Below are positions 21,588-34,435 of a DNA stretch of 64,000 nucleotides, piece after piece. The translations under genes and the position numbers were made by a program. The stretch spans positions 1 through 64,000 of the forward strand of contig WNNJ02000521.1 of assembly GCA_012934845.2 (NCBI GenBank), written 5' to 3'. How positions within the stretch are numbered: the first letter of the stretch is position 1; each line of letters begins with the position of its first letter. The notes beneath the pieces are model-generated. The model saw only the letters and a program-made list of their open reading frames with translations. It did not search any database and had not been told where the DNA came from. The stretch is from Pomphorhynchus laevis (Eukaryota > Acanthocephala > Palaeacanthocephala > Echinorhynchida > Pomphorhynchidae).

Positions 21588-24500
21588 TTCATCCCATGTG
21601 ATAATTTTGGAAGTATGCAGGACTTCTTCGACTTCTTGTACTTCGTCGGTAGAATTCTCTAGTTGTCACGGGATGATGGTTTGCCTCAGGAATTGATGTC
21701 CTCTTTGAACTCAAGTTCATATCGATATTGTCAGTGGCATCATATTGCTTTCCGTTATTGTTATCATCTTCATAGTCTGGCTGGTTCCTATCGAAGCTAT
21801 CTTGACAGTCGTCATCCCCGTCCCTTGACAATCCCGAACTACGAATATCCGAACTGTCTGGATCCTTGTAAATGGAGGTTTCTGAAGGATAACGAGATAG
21901 GTGTCGAGTTGAAATATTTGCTTCTTTCCCAGATGGAAGTTCGATATGAGCCGTGTTTGGATTCGCGTTTATCAGTTTAGCTTTGAGCAATTTATCGTCG
22001 TATTTGTCGTGTTTGTAGAAGTTTCGCACGAATACAGATCCGGGACGACGGAGCCATTCTGGTAAATTGAATTTAGTTAATGGGCGTCTAGAGAAGTTGA
22101 AGATTCGATCATTAGGTGTCAAGCCAGTTGAGGTGCATAATAGTCCTCGAATAGATTGAAGGCTTTCAGCGAGGACCGTTTCCCAAGCAGCAACCGGACG
22201 ATTGTAGTCTCTAAGCCGCAAAAGTACAGCGCTCCATAATATACCGTTATAGCGTTCGATCTGTCCGTTGCCTAACGGATTGTACGGAGAAGAGTGACTT
22301 GCTACCGTGCCAATACTCTCCAGATAATCAGAGAATTCTTTCGACATGAAGGATGACCCGCGATCGGAATGTACAAATTCAGGTGGACCAAATATTGTCA
22401 CTATACCACGCAGGCAATTTATCACTGTTTGAGCGGACATATCACGGCATGCAAATCCAAAGGGATAAGGAGAATATTCATCGACGGCTGTAAGCAAATA
22501 TTTCTTGCATGATGAACTGGGCAAAGAACCTTTGAAGTCAAGTGAAATTCTTTCGAAAGGTCGTGGCGCTCTGATGAGGGCAGTTTTTGGAGGCTTGAAG
22601 AAGTTTGGTTTCAACAACGAACAGGTAACGCAATGAGATACAACATAACGAACGTCTTCAGTGCTATATGGAAGTTGATTCGATTGAACGAAGTGATACA
22701 AACGATTGACTCCTGGGTGGCAAAGCGTAGCGTGAAGTTCATAAAGAAGCTTGAGATCTTTCTGTTTGTTAAAGTAACCGCAACTTGAAGCACAAATATC
22801 CCTAGACATTGAGTCGGCCGCATAATTCAACTTTCCAGGCCGGTAAAGTATACAATATTTGAACTCAGATAGATCGAGACGCCATCTTTGCACTTTTTCA
22901 TTTTTAATTTTACTCTTATGATTCCTGTCAAATATGAATGAAACTGACCTTTGATCCGTTAGAACATTGAAAGTTCGTCCAGACAAATAGTGCCTTCAGT
23001 ATCGCAATGCTTTAACGATGGCAAGGGCCTCTTTCTCAACAGCGGAATGTCCAACGACACTCTTACTAAGTGTATGCGAATAAAATGCGACGGGTTTGTT
23101 ATCCTGCGTTAATACAGCACCGATAGCATAAAGGGATGCGTCAGTCTCTACTGTAAATGTCTTATTGAAATCAATGGGTGTTAGAGTAGCTGAAATAATA
23201 CAATCACGAATTATCTCAAATGAGCGCTTTGCTGCAGGTGTAATAGGAAATATCGTGGTTTCAGCTAACGGACGAATCTGCGACGAAAAATTTTGAATCC
23301 ATTTGGAATAATGTGAGAAAAGGCCGACAATTCTTCGCAGTTGACGTTTATTTTGAGGTACCTGCAGTTCTCGCAAAGGTGATACACGATTAGGATCAGG
23401 CCGTTTAATACCACTACCAACTTGATATCCCAGAATATTGATCATCGTTTTATTAATCATACATTTCGATTCATTAAGTGTTATTCGGTACATAGAAGCA
23501 ACTTTACGAAACTTGGCCAGATTTGTATCATGTTCTTGCTGTGTTTTGCCGCACGCAATGATATCGTCGAGGTATGAATAGGTGCCGGTTAAGTTTTTTT
23601 TCTATGATCTCGTTGATTATTCGCTGGAAGGCGGCTACAGCATTCGTGAGTCCAAAAGGCATACGCTGAAATTGATTCAGTTGACCATCTGCCTCGAATG
23701 CGGTCAAGAATTTTTCGTTTGCTCGCAAAGGAACTTGATGGTAAGCACTTTTTAAATCGAGGGTGCTAAACACGTTATTGGACGATATGGTATCGATCAG
23801 GTCGTCAATTCGGGGCATGGGATAAGCGTCGAGGACCGTGAATCTATTTACGGTCTGCGAGTAATCTACTACTAGACGACGACGTCCTTCTCTGTTTACA
23901 ATAAGAACTTGCGCACGCCACGGTGAGTGACTGCGCTCGATGATGCCTTCGGACAGCATCCGTTTTACTTCCGAAGCAATGAAGCGGCAATCTTCGATAT
24001 TACGGCGCCGGGACGGAATTGCTGCAGGTTTTCAGTTTTTAAAATCGTCTGAAAATAACGACGGTATATCGATTTCCATGCTCGATAGTTGCCCAATGGT
24101 TAATGTTTCTTGCTTAGCATTTCCTCGAGGTCGAATGGAAACACTTGAATGCAAGCGCAGGAATGGATGACCAAGTATGAGATCACGACAAAGATGAGGC
24201 ATGACGAAGCATTGAATGTCAGTATAGTTTCGGTCACAGTAAGATATCGGTAATACGCATCGTTCATTGCATACGGATGTAAATGATGAATTAGCCATGG
24301 AAATCCTAACACAACTAGATTCTGTAGGAATACATAGTTTTCGAATAACTGATGAATCGACAAAGTTGGAAGAGTTCCCTGTATCGATAAGAGCATCCAG
24401 CTGTTGTGTTCCAACGCGAACTTGTACCGTCATGTCGTCAAGTTTAGATGCATCACCATTTGCATTTTGACAGGATATGATATTAAGTGATTCACAGTCG

Positions 24501-25312
24501 GACGCGTATGGTCGAGTACTACGATTGTATTTTCGTCGAGATCGAAGCAACTTAGTTCGACAAACTTTTTCGTAGTGTCCACGTTTTAAGCAGAATGAAC
24601 ATTCAGCATCCCGGGCTGGACAACGATTTCGTGTATGCATAACTCCACCACAAAAGTAGCACCTTTTCTTGTTGATCTTTTGAGCTACGGCAATAGATTC
24701 TTCACTTTCAGAAATATCAGTATTTCCTTTTGAACCTTTGGTTTCCCTTAAGGCATTTACTGTGAATTCGGATGTGTGTCGATATTCGTTTGATTGAGTT
24801 TGAGCTGCTTCAATCGTTCGAGCGACTTGATAAGCTTTCTCTTTGTCGATGTCATTAGTCTCGAGTATGCGTTGACGAATTTCGTTCGATTGTAAACCCG
24901 TAATAAATGAATCGCAAATAAGAATATCACATCTTTGAAGGTGCATTGTCGCGCAAGTGTTTCAAGACGATCCACATAGTTAGATATCGATTCATCGAGA
25001 GTTTGTCGTGCAGAACACAGTAGGTGTCGTTTGTAAACCGAATTTGTAGATTTTATGAATGCTTTGTCGAGGATATCCATTGCTGAATCATAATCCAGGC
25101 ACTCGTCAATCTTGTCGAATAATTGAGCGGAAATTGAGATTTTCAGGAGATCAAGTTTGTCATCTTGTGAATCCATTTTGATGCGTTTGATAAATGTTTC
25201 GAAGCGATATCGCCAGTGACGCCATTCGCGTTCTGCTTCAGGACAGTCTGTCGTTAGTTTGAGTGTATCCGGCTTGGACAGAGTATCTATCAAGACAATT
25301 CGTGAATAAAAT

Positions 25313-25410
25313 TGTGATAACCAGAGAGAATAAATGGCTTTTATTCACGAATCTACAAATAGTAGGTAAAGTTAAATATAAATGATAAAGTAATTAAATG
25401 TGATACCACA
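25313..25410 (-). repeat. 5' LTR (98 bp) of the gypsy-like element
   Basis: Identical to the 3' LTR. On the coding (minus) strand it contains ATTCGTGAATAAAA (25352-25339). This is the exact reverse complement of 14 bases (25311-25298) that start one base after the LTR, where the primer-binding site is expected. Confidence 0.92.
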
Positions 25411-28400
25411 AGAGTAAGCGGGAATTACGGAAACGCAGCGATAAATAGGTGGGGCGAGTGTTGTCTAAGAAAAGAAGGTTGATGAACGATGGGGAGCCGA
25501 CAGCGATGAGACGAATAGTGACGAGAAGGCGGAGTTTGATGCGGATGTGGATGGTGGGCCAGGAGAGTTGGGCAAAATATGTAGATGAGTGGTCAAAGCG
25601 ACGAAGACTAAAGAGCACTCGAACGGCAGAGTTGATTATTCGTTGCAGGGGTAGAATGATGGATATTGGAGAATTGGCGAAAAGGCTAAGGCAGAAATCG
25701 ATTTTAGGAAGAAAAGCGATGAAAGAGACATACAAGAACGGAAGTCGATAAGGAGCTGGATACGGCGGATGTTACGGATAATTAAGTTATACGAGCGGAC
25801 CTTGTCACGGTCCGAAAAAATGTCATCCACATTATTTTAGACTTGTCTGGTTTAGAACGAGATGGAGATTAGAGAGACGTTTGTAGATAGAATAAAGACA
25901 GTTGGAGGCAGAAATGCCGATATCGTGTATGCGATGTGCGGGTGCATGAGCATATATTAGAATGTCATCGGCGTATTGCATGACGTTAAAGGAGTAAGGT
26001 TTGATAAACGGATAGAGATCGCCAAGCAGAAGAGAGAAAAGCAGGGGACCTAGGACTGAACCTTGTGGGACCCCGCAGAAAATAGGGATGGGAGGAGTGG
26101 ATGATGAATTAGAACAGATGCGAAAGGAACGGGGTCGATAGATATGAGGCGAACCATGCTACGGAGGAGGAAGAAAATCCGTAATCATAACGAAGACGAG
26201 AAAGGAGGACGGAGTGGTCGACAATGACTAAGTCGGAGAAAAGGTCGATGGAGATGAGAACACTATATCGAGCCTTGTCTCGAGAAATAAGTAAGTAGTT
26301 GTAAACTTTCATGCAGGCGATTGCCGTCGAGTGATTAGAGCGAAAAGCGGATCGGAAAGGAGGGTTCAGATTGGATGAGGAGAGATAAGCGTTGATCTGT
26401 ATTAAGATGAGGCGTTCTAAGAGTTTAGAAAGAGTAGGGAAGCAGTGAAATGGGATGACGATAGCAAGAAGAAAGTGAGTGTTCGAGCGATTGTTTTTTA
26501 AGCAGGGGGTCGAACGATTGCAGGATTCCAGTGTAAAGGGAAGATACGACTGCGGATGGACGAGTTAAACAAGGTTGGGAGAAAATGGGATATCGATAAG
26601 CATATGGATTTAAGTATGTGGGTAGGCAGGGGATCGGCAGGTGAGGCTTTGCTAAGCAAAGACATGAGAACAGATGAGACTTCGGTGCGTTATACAGGGA
26701 GAAGATGAAAGAGTTCCGGAAGGATGAGGCTAGCCGGGGCAGAGTGGGATAGGATGGAGACCGGGGTGTGAGAGAGCAACGTGGATACTTTGGTCTGGAG
26801 AAATGACGAATAATCATGGGGATTGTTGATGTTGCACGGCGAAGAGGAGCGAGCAAGGATTGAGTTAAAAGTATGCCATAGAGTCTTAGAGTTGAATGAA
26901 GTGATGATTTTATGCTGCCAGAAGGAGTCTCATTTGGTACGTAGTAGGATGAGATGAGACCGGCGAAGAGCAAGTTAGGAATCACGGAAAGACGTAGTGA
27001 TCAAGCGGAAATCACGTCTGAGATAGCGGTAATAGATTAGAAAACATGACGGGTCTACGCTTTGAGAGTAGGCATTAAATGTCAAACCATTTGGCACGAT
27101 TAAAGCGACGGTGTGAGTGAGGCTTGAAGGACAAGATAAGATTGAGAGTGGATGTGAGTTCACAGTCGAAAAGAAAGGCGAGATCGTGAGGAGAGCAATA
27201 TGTTATTGTGGGATAGGATAGAGACGATTTGAGTAAGGCAGAGCGGAGAAGGGAGATGAAGATTTCTATAAGGGAGACGTAGGAGTAGGTGTATAGGAGG
27301 GGTGTGTTGTGAGTGAGATCAAGGGTGACAGAAAGTGATCGATAGACAAGGATGGGTGAACAGTGAGGTTTAGGCAGCAGAATAATCGGGAACAGTTATG
27401 TCGAGTTGAAGGATAGAAGGGCAGTGTTGGGTTTGTATTATAGTAGAATGTTGATGAACTGGTTGGACTCGATGGAAGAGGGGCGGTTGAGTCGGATGTT
27501 GAAGTCGCCAAGAACGATTAAAGGGATGGAGGATAAAGAGCAGTGGAACAGAAGGTCAGCGAGTTCGGTAAAAAATAAGGATGTAGTAGCAGATGAACCA
27601 TGACTGTATACAATGGCGAGATCTAGAGTGATCGGGTTAGAAGAACGAGAAGTGAGTAATTCAAAAGCGCAATGACTAACAGGGTGAATTATTTTGCGAA
27701 GATACGCGGAGTGATGGGCGAATGCGACAATGCCGCCAAGATTAGAGAATTTAGAAGGTGATAAGTTGTGTGGGCGGGCGGATGCGACTAGTGAGCGATT
27801 GCCAGAGAGCAGACGACGAATGAAGGTTTCAGAATCGGAGTGCAAGGATTCGGTGATGCAGAAGATATCGATAGATTGCTTGGTGAATAGATTGAGGATA
27901 AGAATAGATTTATTGAGAATATATCTAGTGTTGAGGAGGCCGAGGCGGAAACCGTGTGTGGTGGTGAAAGGGTCTAGCGGAGAAGACACATAGGGGAGAT
28001 GAAGCGCCATGAATTTTGTGTCGGGTGTGGCAACTTGAAAATTTCCGTTGATGTTTAGGATGAAGAGATGTTTTGCCGTTTTCCTCGCGACGGGCGTTTT
28101 CGATTCGGATAGAAGAGAGTTGTGCGATTTCGGAAGGGGTGCGCTATCGGGGAAATGCGAGTGTTTGAAGAGGACATTAGTTTAAATCGGTAGGAGAGGA
28201 CAGAGGACGCTTGAGAGCGATGCTTGAAAACGATTTTCAGGAGAGGGCTAAGAAGGATTAGATTGAGAAGATTTGTTTAGGCGGGTAAATGCGACAAGAG
28301 AGATTCCGTTGAAAAATGTTGGTTTATTCGCAGGAACAAGATACGAGAGGATGGATCTGAATGCGGAAACATCGTGGTCAAGACGTGTTTGTAGAGATAA

Positions 28401-28600
28401 AAAGGTGGAAGGAGTGATATTAGTGACGATAACGCAACTATCGCGAGAAGGAAAGCGTTCCCTTAAAAGAAGACGAGTAACGTGAGTTTGTGTGATCACG
28501 ATATGAGAGCTGGGAGTTGATGATATCAAGATGGTAATATGACGGCGGAAGACAAAGAGGATATGTATAATATAGAGGGTGGTGAGCGATGTGAGGAAAG

Positions 28601-29089
28601 GTTATGAGTTGAAGGATTTTACAGGTTGGTGGAGGTTATTTTGATTGGGGGATGTAGGTTATTAAGAAACAAGACAGATGGGAAGATACGAGGGTGTCGG
28701 GAAGTGAATACATGGGATTAGAAGTGCATGTAATGACATGATCTGTGGGTTGACAATGGACATTGATCTGAAAATGGATTGATCAGGAATTGAATTGATC
28801 TGCAATTGGAATGATCTGGAACTGAATTGATTGTATATGTTAATCTCACAAATGTAGTTAGAATAGTTTAAGAATTTTTTAATCAAGTATTGAGTAATCA
28901 AGTCATTCTATCATTCAAATTTGGCTCTTTAAATTAAAAGTCAACTCAACGATATGGATTTTACAATATTTTTGATACTATAACATTATACAATATTATA
29001 TAATTGTATAATTATATATTGTATAATTTTCATTATACAATATTTTTCATTTAATATGATGATTAATATTCGTAGTCTGTGGTCAGTTT
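28601..29089. other. Unassigned AT-rich sequence
   Basis: No coding frame seen. 28918-28975 resembles 30257-30312 (ATTTGGCTCTTTAAAT then CAACTCAACGAT and GGATTTT blocks), a diverged direct repeat about 1.34 kb apart. Confidence 0.4.
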
Positions 29090-29640
29090 GATTATTATTT
29101 CTTTGCGGGTAACCCTGAATTGTTATTTATACAAATAAATTTGATATTATTTAAAAAAATAAAAAATTATTTCGACAGACGAGCAAAGCTCATAGTTGCA
29201 CTGTTAAAAAAAAAGAAAAAGTAAAGAAAAAAGAAAGACTCACAAACAAAATTCAAAAAAGTTGATGTTTGAATGCTGAAACCGATCTTGAGTTGACAAT
29301 TTCTTCACTTAATCGGTTCCACTTACCTACGATTCGGTGTCCAAATTGTACAGTTTTAGAGCGTATAACTCGGCGATGGGCTAATGTAAAATTGTGTCCA
29401 CGCAGAGCCCGACTTTTCCGAACAGACATCAATTCTCTTAAGACGTGATTTCCCTTGTGTAAAGCTTTCCATGTTGAATACATATCTCGCCGAAACCGAA
29501 GGTCGCTTATAGAAACTATACCAAGTTTTTTTTAGTCTTTCAAGTTTTTTAGCCTTATTATTATATAAAGTTTTGAGCACGGCTATCCGCGAAAATCTCG
29601 GAATAAACTGAATGTTTCTTTATATTGGAATCAGTTGAAG
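29090..29640 (-). mobile_element. LINE-P-like 3' fragment
   Basis: The minus strand reads FRRDMYSTWKALHKGNH, SRALRGHNFTLAHRRV, FGHRIVGKWNRLSEEIV and SVSAFKHQLF. These match the C-terminal region of LINE-P copy 1 (LRGHRLTLKHRRK, SWNRLPS). The 3' UTR has a small hairpin (GAGC-TTT-GCTC at about 29183-29193) just before the AAATAA-type end. It is strongly 5' truncated; a frameshift lies near 29500. Confidence 0.7.
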
Positions 29641-31088
29641 TTGCTAATGCACGTTCTGATGACGTCTTGAGATCGCCTTCTTAGTATGGTTTTTATGCTA
29701 AACACTTTAAAAAGGCTCCACATGGCATAACTTGGTAAAAGTGTGGGAAGATGATATCTTAAAACATGCCGCGAAACCTTCTCTCAAGTCTATTAAACGC
29801 CTCTAATCTACCTACCCTTTATACGATTAAACTTTTCTTGTTTTGAGCTTATATATAATTTGATTAATTTAAATTAGACAATGTCTAATAAGTTAGCATA
29901 ATGGATATTAACGAAAATAGTAGTTAATCGTTAATATACAATATATTGATTTTATTAAATGTAAAACATTCAATGAAAATCATCGTCCAACCTATAACAC
30001 CAATGAACGCTTCCGTAAAGCGTCATTTTTAAATTCTCATCAGCAATTCGATTGCCGTCAGTGCCAATATCGAGTTGCCTTCATTAGACAATTGCTAAAA
30101 TGTAACGATGGATTTTGTACGTCAGTACAAAATCCATCAGTAGTACATTTCAGAGCCTTTATCATAGTCCATAGCTGAACAGCCTTTTTCAGAGTCCATC
30201 AGCAATGGATTATTCGCTTCACAATTTAATAATGAAGCAATTTATCTACCAGATACAAATTTGGCTCTTTAAATAAGAGCCAACTCAACGATCTGGATTT
30301 TCACAATATTCGTCCGTTACTCGCACATATTGGAACGGTATTCTTTCTAACCGTTCTTAAAAATACAACATTAGACGCTACACAAATTTGACGTAAGGTT
30401 CAATCACATTTGCTGTCGTATTTGCAGATGGACCTTTGTACGCACAAAAACCCGACGTTGTAAAAAGTACATTCCAAGTGTAATCCAACAAGAGACTCGA
30501 GGATATGTCATTATATGTCATTTTTTACGTAGATGAAACACGAAAGAATTTAAATAACTTAAATCTGAAGAGAATAATTTTAAATATTTTTTTGTGATTA
30601 AATATTGAAATGATATTTAACATATCAATTGCTCAACAAACGTGATTTGTTTAAGCATACAGTTAACATTGACAAATTGGCTGATTAGAAGCCTTCTGCT
30701 GTATCAAGAATAGGAACCATACATGTGAGGATAATATTCGTGTTATTGGCAAGTCCTCAATTATTCGTCAGGGGCAATTAAATTAACAGCGTCAGGCTGC
30801 TTACCCGTCAGACCACTTACCTTAGGTAAATTAATCGTTTATTAAATTGAAAACTAAAATGTATAATTATATTTATGAAACGTAATCATTAAGGACGCAT
30901 AGAAATCATATATTCGTAGTAAAGTGTTTCAGACTGGACTCTTTGGAACGGGGTATCGTTATATACCTTTGTATAAAAATATGTGGTATACTTGTGAAAA
31001 TTAGCTTGGCTCAGCAGCGTGGAAACGCCATGAGCGTTAAGGCCACGGCGCAAAACGGAGAATTCTGAAAACGTAGATGAGCTGGAAA
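29641..31088. other. Unassigned AT-rich sequence
   Basis: No gene recognised. A 14-bp hairpin (GATGGATTTTGTAC, loop GTCA, and its complement) lies at about 30109-30140, and the partner of the 28918 direct repeat lies at 30257. Confidence 0.4.
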
Positions 31089-33505
31089 AAAAGATTTATT
31101 TTAACGTGGCAAACGCGTGCCAGCGCACGCTTCCATGACCACAGTTGTTTGGAGTAATTATAGACGTAAAGTAAGAGGGTATGATGGGAACGCAGCGATA
31201 GCGAGGTGGGACGAGCGTCGTCTAATAAAGGAAGGTTAATGAACGATGGGGAGCCGACAGTGATGAGACGAAAAGTTACGAGAAGAAGGCGGAGTTTGAT
31301 GCGGATGTGGATGGTAGGCCAGGAGAGTTGGGCAAGATATGTAGATGTGTGGTCGAAGCGACGAAGACTAAAGAGCACTCTAACGGCGGAGTTAATGATG
31401 CGTTGTAGAGGTAGGATGATGGATTTTGGAGAATTGGCAAAAAGGCTAAGGCAGTAATCGATTTTAGGGAAAAGAAGCGATGAAAGAAGAGACATACAAG
31501 AACGGAAGTCGATAAGGGGGCGGATACGGCGGATGTCACGGAGAATTAAGTTAGATGAGTGGACCTTGTCACGGACGAAGGGTTTAAGGGAAAGGTGATC
31601 ATCGAAATGGAAGCTTAAGAAAGTGAGATTGTGTACTATGGGGATGATAAATGCGGCAAAATATACAGTGGAAGGAGAGATATTTGGTTTACGGGATAGG
31701 ATCCACATTACTTTAGACTTGTCTGGGTTTAGAACGAGATGGAGATTGGAGAGACGTTCGTAGATAGAATAAAGACAGTTGGAGGCAAAAATGCCGATAT
31801 CGTGTATGCGATGTGCGGGTGCATGAGCGTAGATGAGAATGTCATCGACGTATTGAATGACGTTAAATTAGAAAGGTTTCATAAACTTAGAGAGATTGCC
31901 GAGCAGAAGAGAGAAAAGCAAAGGACCTAGTACTGAACCTTGTGGTACCCCGCAGAAAATAGGGATGGGAGGAGTGGATGATGAATTAGAACAGATGCGA
32001 AAGGAACGGTTAGATAGATATGAGGCAAACCATTCTACGGAGGATGAAGAAAAACCGTAATCATAACGAAGACGAGAAAGGAGGACGGAGTGGTCGACAA
32101 TGACGAAGTCGGAGAAAAGGTCGATGGAGATGAGAAAACTATATAGAGCCTTGTCTCGAGAAATAAGTAAGTAGTTGTAAACTTTCATGCAGGCGATTGC
32201 CGTCGAGTGATTAGAGCGAAAAGCGGATCGGAAAGGAGGGTTCAGATTGGATGAGGAGAGATAAGCGTTGATCTGTATTAAGATGAGGCGTTCTAAGAGT
32301 TTAGAAAGAGTAGGGAAGCAGTGAAATGGGATGACGATAGCAAGAAGAAAGTGAGTGTTCGAGCGATTGTTTTTTAAGCAGGGGGTCGAACGATTGCAGG
32401 ATTCCAGTGTAAAGGGAAGATACGACTGCGGATGGACGAGTTAAACAAGGTTGAGAGAAAATGGGATATCGATAAGCATATGGATTTAAGTATGTGGGTA
32501 GGCAGGGGATCGGCAGGTGAGGCTTTGCTAAGCAAAGACATGAGAACAGATGAGACTTCGGTGCGTTATACAGGGAGAAGATGAAAGAGTTCCGGAAGGA
32601 TGAGGCTAGCCGGGGCAGAGTGGGATAGGATGGAGACCGGGGTGTGAGAGAGCAATGTGGATACTTTGGTCTGGAGAAATGACGAGTAATAATGTGGATT
32701 GATGTTGCACGGCGAAGAGGAGCGAGCAAGGATTGAGTTAAAAGTATGCCATAGAGTCTTAGAGTTGAATGAAGTGATGATTTTATGCTGCCAGAAGGAG
32801 TTGCATTTGGTACGTAGTAGGATGAGATGAGACCGGCGATGAGCAAGATAGGTATCACGGAAAGACAGGGTGATCGAGCGGAAATCACGTTTGAGATATC
32901 GGTGATAGACTAGAGAAGCATGACGGAGTCGACTCTTTGAGAGTAGGCATTAAATGTCAAACCATTTGGCACGATTAAAGCGACGGTGTGAGTGAGGCTT
33001 GAAGGACAAGATAAGATTGAGAGTGGATGTGAGTTCACAGTCGAAAAGAAAGGCGAGATCGTGAGGAGAGCAATATGTTATTGTGGGATAGGATAGAGAC
33101 GATTTGAGTAAGGCAGAGCGGAGAAGGGAGATGTCAAGATTTCTATAAGGGAGACGTAGGATCGTAGGTGTATGAGGAGGGGTGTGGTTGTGAGTGAGAT
33201 CAAGGGTAACGAGAAAGTGATCGGATAGACAAGGATCGGAGATGAACAGTGAGGTTTAGGCAGCAGAATAATCGGGAACAGTGATTATGTCGAGTGCTCG
33301 CCAAGGATATGTGTAAGGGCAGTGGAGATGGGTTTGTAGTTATAGTTGATAGAATGTTGATGAACTGGTTGGACTCGATGGAAGAGGGGCGGTTGAGTCG
33401 GATGTTGAAGTCGCCAAGAACGATTAAAGGGATGGAGGATAAAGAGCAGTGGAACAGAAGGTCAGCGAGTTCGGTAAAAAATAAGGATGCAGTAGCAGAT
33501 AAACC
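31089..33505 (-). mobile_element. LINE-J copy, RT to 3' end
   Basis: 3' end at 31089 with the terminal hairpin at about 31113-31130; part of the 3' UTR is deleted. The longest frame (31708-31037) encodes the C-terminal half of ORF2: PDKSK-region, FHFDDHLSLKPFVRDKV, RDIRRIRPLIDFRSCMSLL, FPKIDYCLSLFANSPKS and STYLAQLSWPTIHIRIKL. 32188-31868 holds DKALYSFLISIDLFSDFVIV (motif A region) and GVPQGSVLGPLLFSLLL (motif B). The N-terminal RT region is at 32888-32301 and an endonuclease part, VLGDFNIRLNRPSS, is near 33420. It stops abruptly at about 33505 against an LTR-element fossil. It is very similar to the copy 26.0-27.6 kb. Several frame breaks. Confidence 0.82.
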
Positions 33506-33509
33506 ATGG

Positions 33510-34210
33510 GCAAAGGTCACGCGGATACTCAGAATTAGGCCGACGCCAGATACTGAACCGACTAGGATCGCAGTCTATCATTCTTAAAAACAGTAAGCCG
33601 TAATGATGTATAAAGTTCACCGCAAGCCGTGCCAGTTGTGATCTACATTAAGATGATTTTTTGCCAATGAATCGCATTCGGATCGATAGATTGACCTGGT
33701 GTACATGCAGCAACAACTCTTCGACGTTAGATTTGCTAAATGTCATTTCAAGATATTGCGTGTTCAAAAAATATATAGCTCGTGCAAATTCTAGATGATG
33801 CTGATTGTGATTTTCGTGGATTAATAAAGTTTATCAGTCTGCTCATAAGCAAATAAACTGACATTAAAAGGCTGCCGAATTTTTAGCCAGTTCTTATGAA
33901 TTCTAGTGAGTGGGTCAGCTTTTTACGGTAAGACGGAACTAATTCAGCCTTCGGCGAATTAGCACTTCGGATACCCTTTATTCTCGTTATTACTGATGAT
34001 AAATCAGTAGCCAACATTATTGCCGACAGTTCCCATTGTATCGCCATACGAAGTCCCTTAAGTACAGCATCCAATTCTGCTGCATTGAAATGTTTACAAT
34101 CGTCAACACGGAGGGACCAGCTAGCGTCTTCTAGTACCATCAACTACGACACCAATAGTAATACTAATCGCATCCACGAGCACTGTGCCTCATCTTGAAT
34201 TATTGACTGT
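33510..34210 (-). mobile_element. LTR-retroelement pol fragment (RNase H region)
   Basis: An old, broken piece of an LTR retroelement on the minus strand. The recognisable part is an RNase H segment (FNAAELDAVLKGLRMAIQW followed by a D-S-type site), a pattern common in metazoan Ty3/gypsy-type pol proteins. No LTRs are seen. It abuts the 5' truncation point of the LINE-J copy on its left. Confidence 0.5.
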
Positions 34211-34435
34211 CCATGTTCCCATGTATTAATTAATTTTATATAATATTTAATATTAAAAAAAGAGAAAGGCACGATTACAAGCCTACTAAGAAAATGATCA
34301 AGCTGATAAATTTATTATTATTTTATTTTGAATTTTCAAAATATAAATTTGATTTCAAAATGGTTTCAAATTATATATTTAGAATTTAAATACAATTATT
34401 TAAATATATGTTCAATAATTCAAAGTAGGAAAGTT
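34211..34435. other. Unassigned AT-rich spacer
   Basis: Simple A/T-rich sequence with no feature I can support. Confidence 0.4.

Larger units (their letters stand above)
21490..25410 (-). mobile_element. Ty3/gypsy-like LTR retrotransposon, nested in LINE-J
   Basis: A 3.92-kb fossil element on the minus strand, bounded by identical 98-bp LTRs and a 5-bp target duplication (AGAGT at 21485-21489 and 25411-25415). Its parts, in coding order from 25.3 kb down, are a gag region with two CCHC knuckles (CYFCGGVMHTRNRC, CSFCLKRGHYEKVC), an aspartic protease (ALIDTGNSSNFVDSS), reverse transcriptase (FSTLDLKSAYHQVPL), RNase H (TVETDASLYAIGAVL) and integrase with its zinc-binding and DDE core regions (HSDRGSSF, NGQIERYNG). 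The RT-RNH-IN order is that of Ty3/gypsy. Identical LTRs mean a young insertion. It looks nearly whole, with about four breaks in the coding part, so it is not functional as it stands. Confidence 0.92.
21338..28600 (-). mobile_element. LINE-J copy, longest, split by an LTR element
   Basis: Two parts, 21338-21489 (3' UTR) and 25411-28600, are one minus-strand LINE-J interrupted by the LTR element 21490-25410. Reading down from 28600: an ORF1 remnant near 28529-28248 (THVTRLLLRERFPSRDS, a gag-like CVIV segment). The APE endonuclease is at 28010-27438 (RLGLLNTRYILNKS, DIFCITESLH, LIVLGDFNIRLNRPSS). RT follows at about 26990-26040 with the N-terminal RT region near 26985-26425 and FASYLSTPF before the GVPQGSVLGPLLF motif B near 26080. 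YADDILIY (motif C) is near 25970, then the C-terminal region RDIRRIQLLIDF and HSSTYFAQLSWPTIHIRI. Multiple frameshifts and stops break both ORFs. 26000-27600 is very similar to 31860-33490 of the next copy. Confidence 0.85.
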
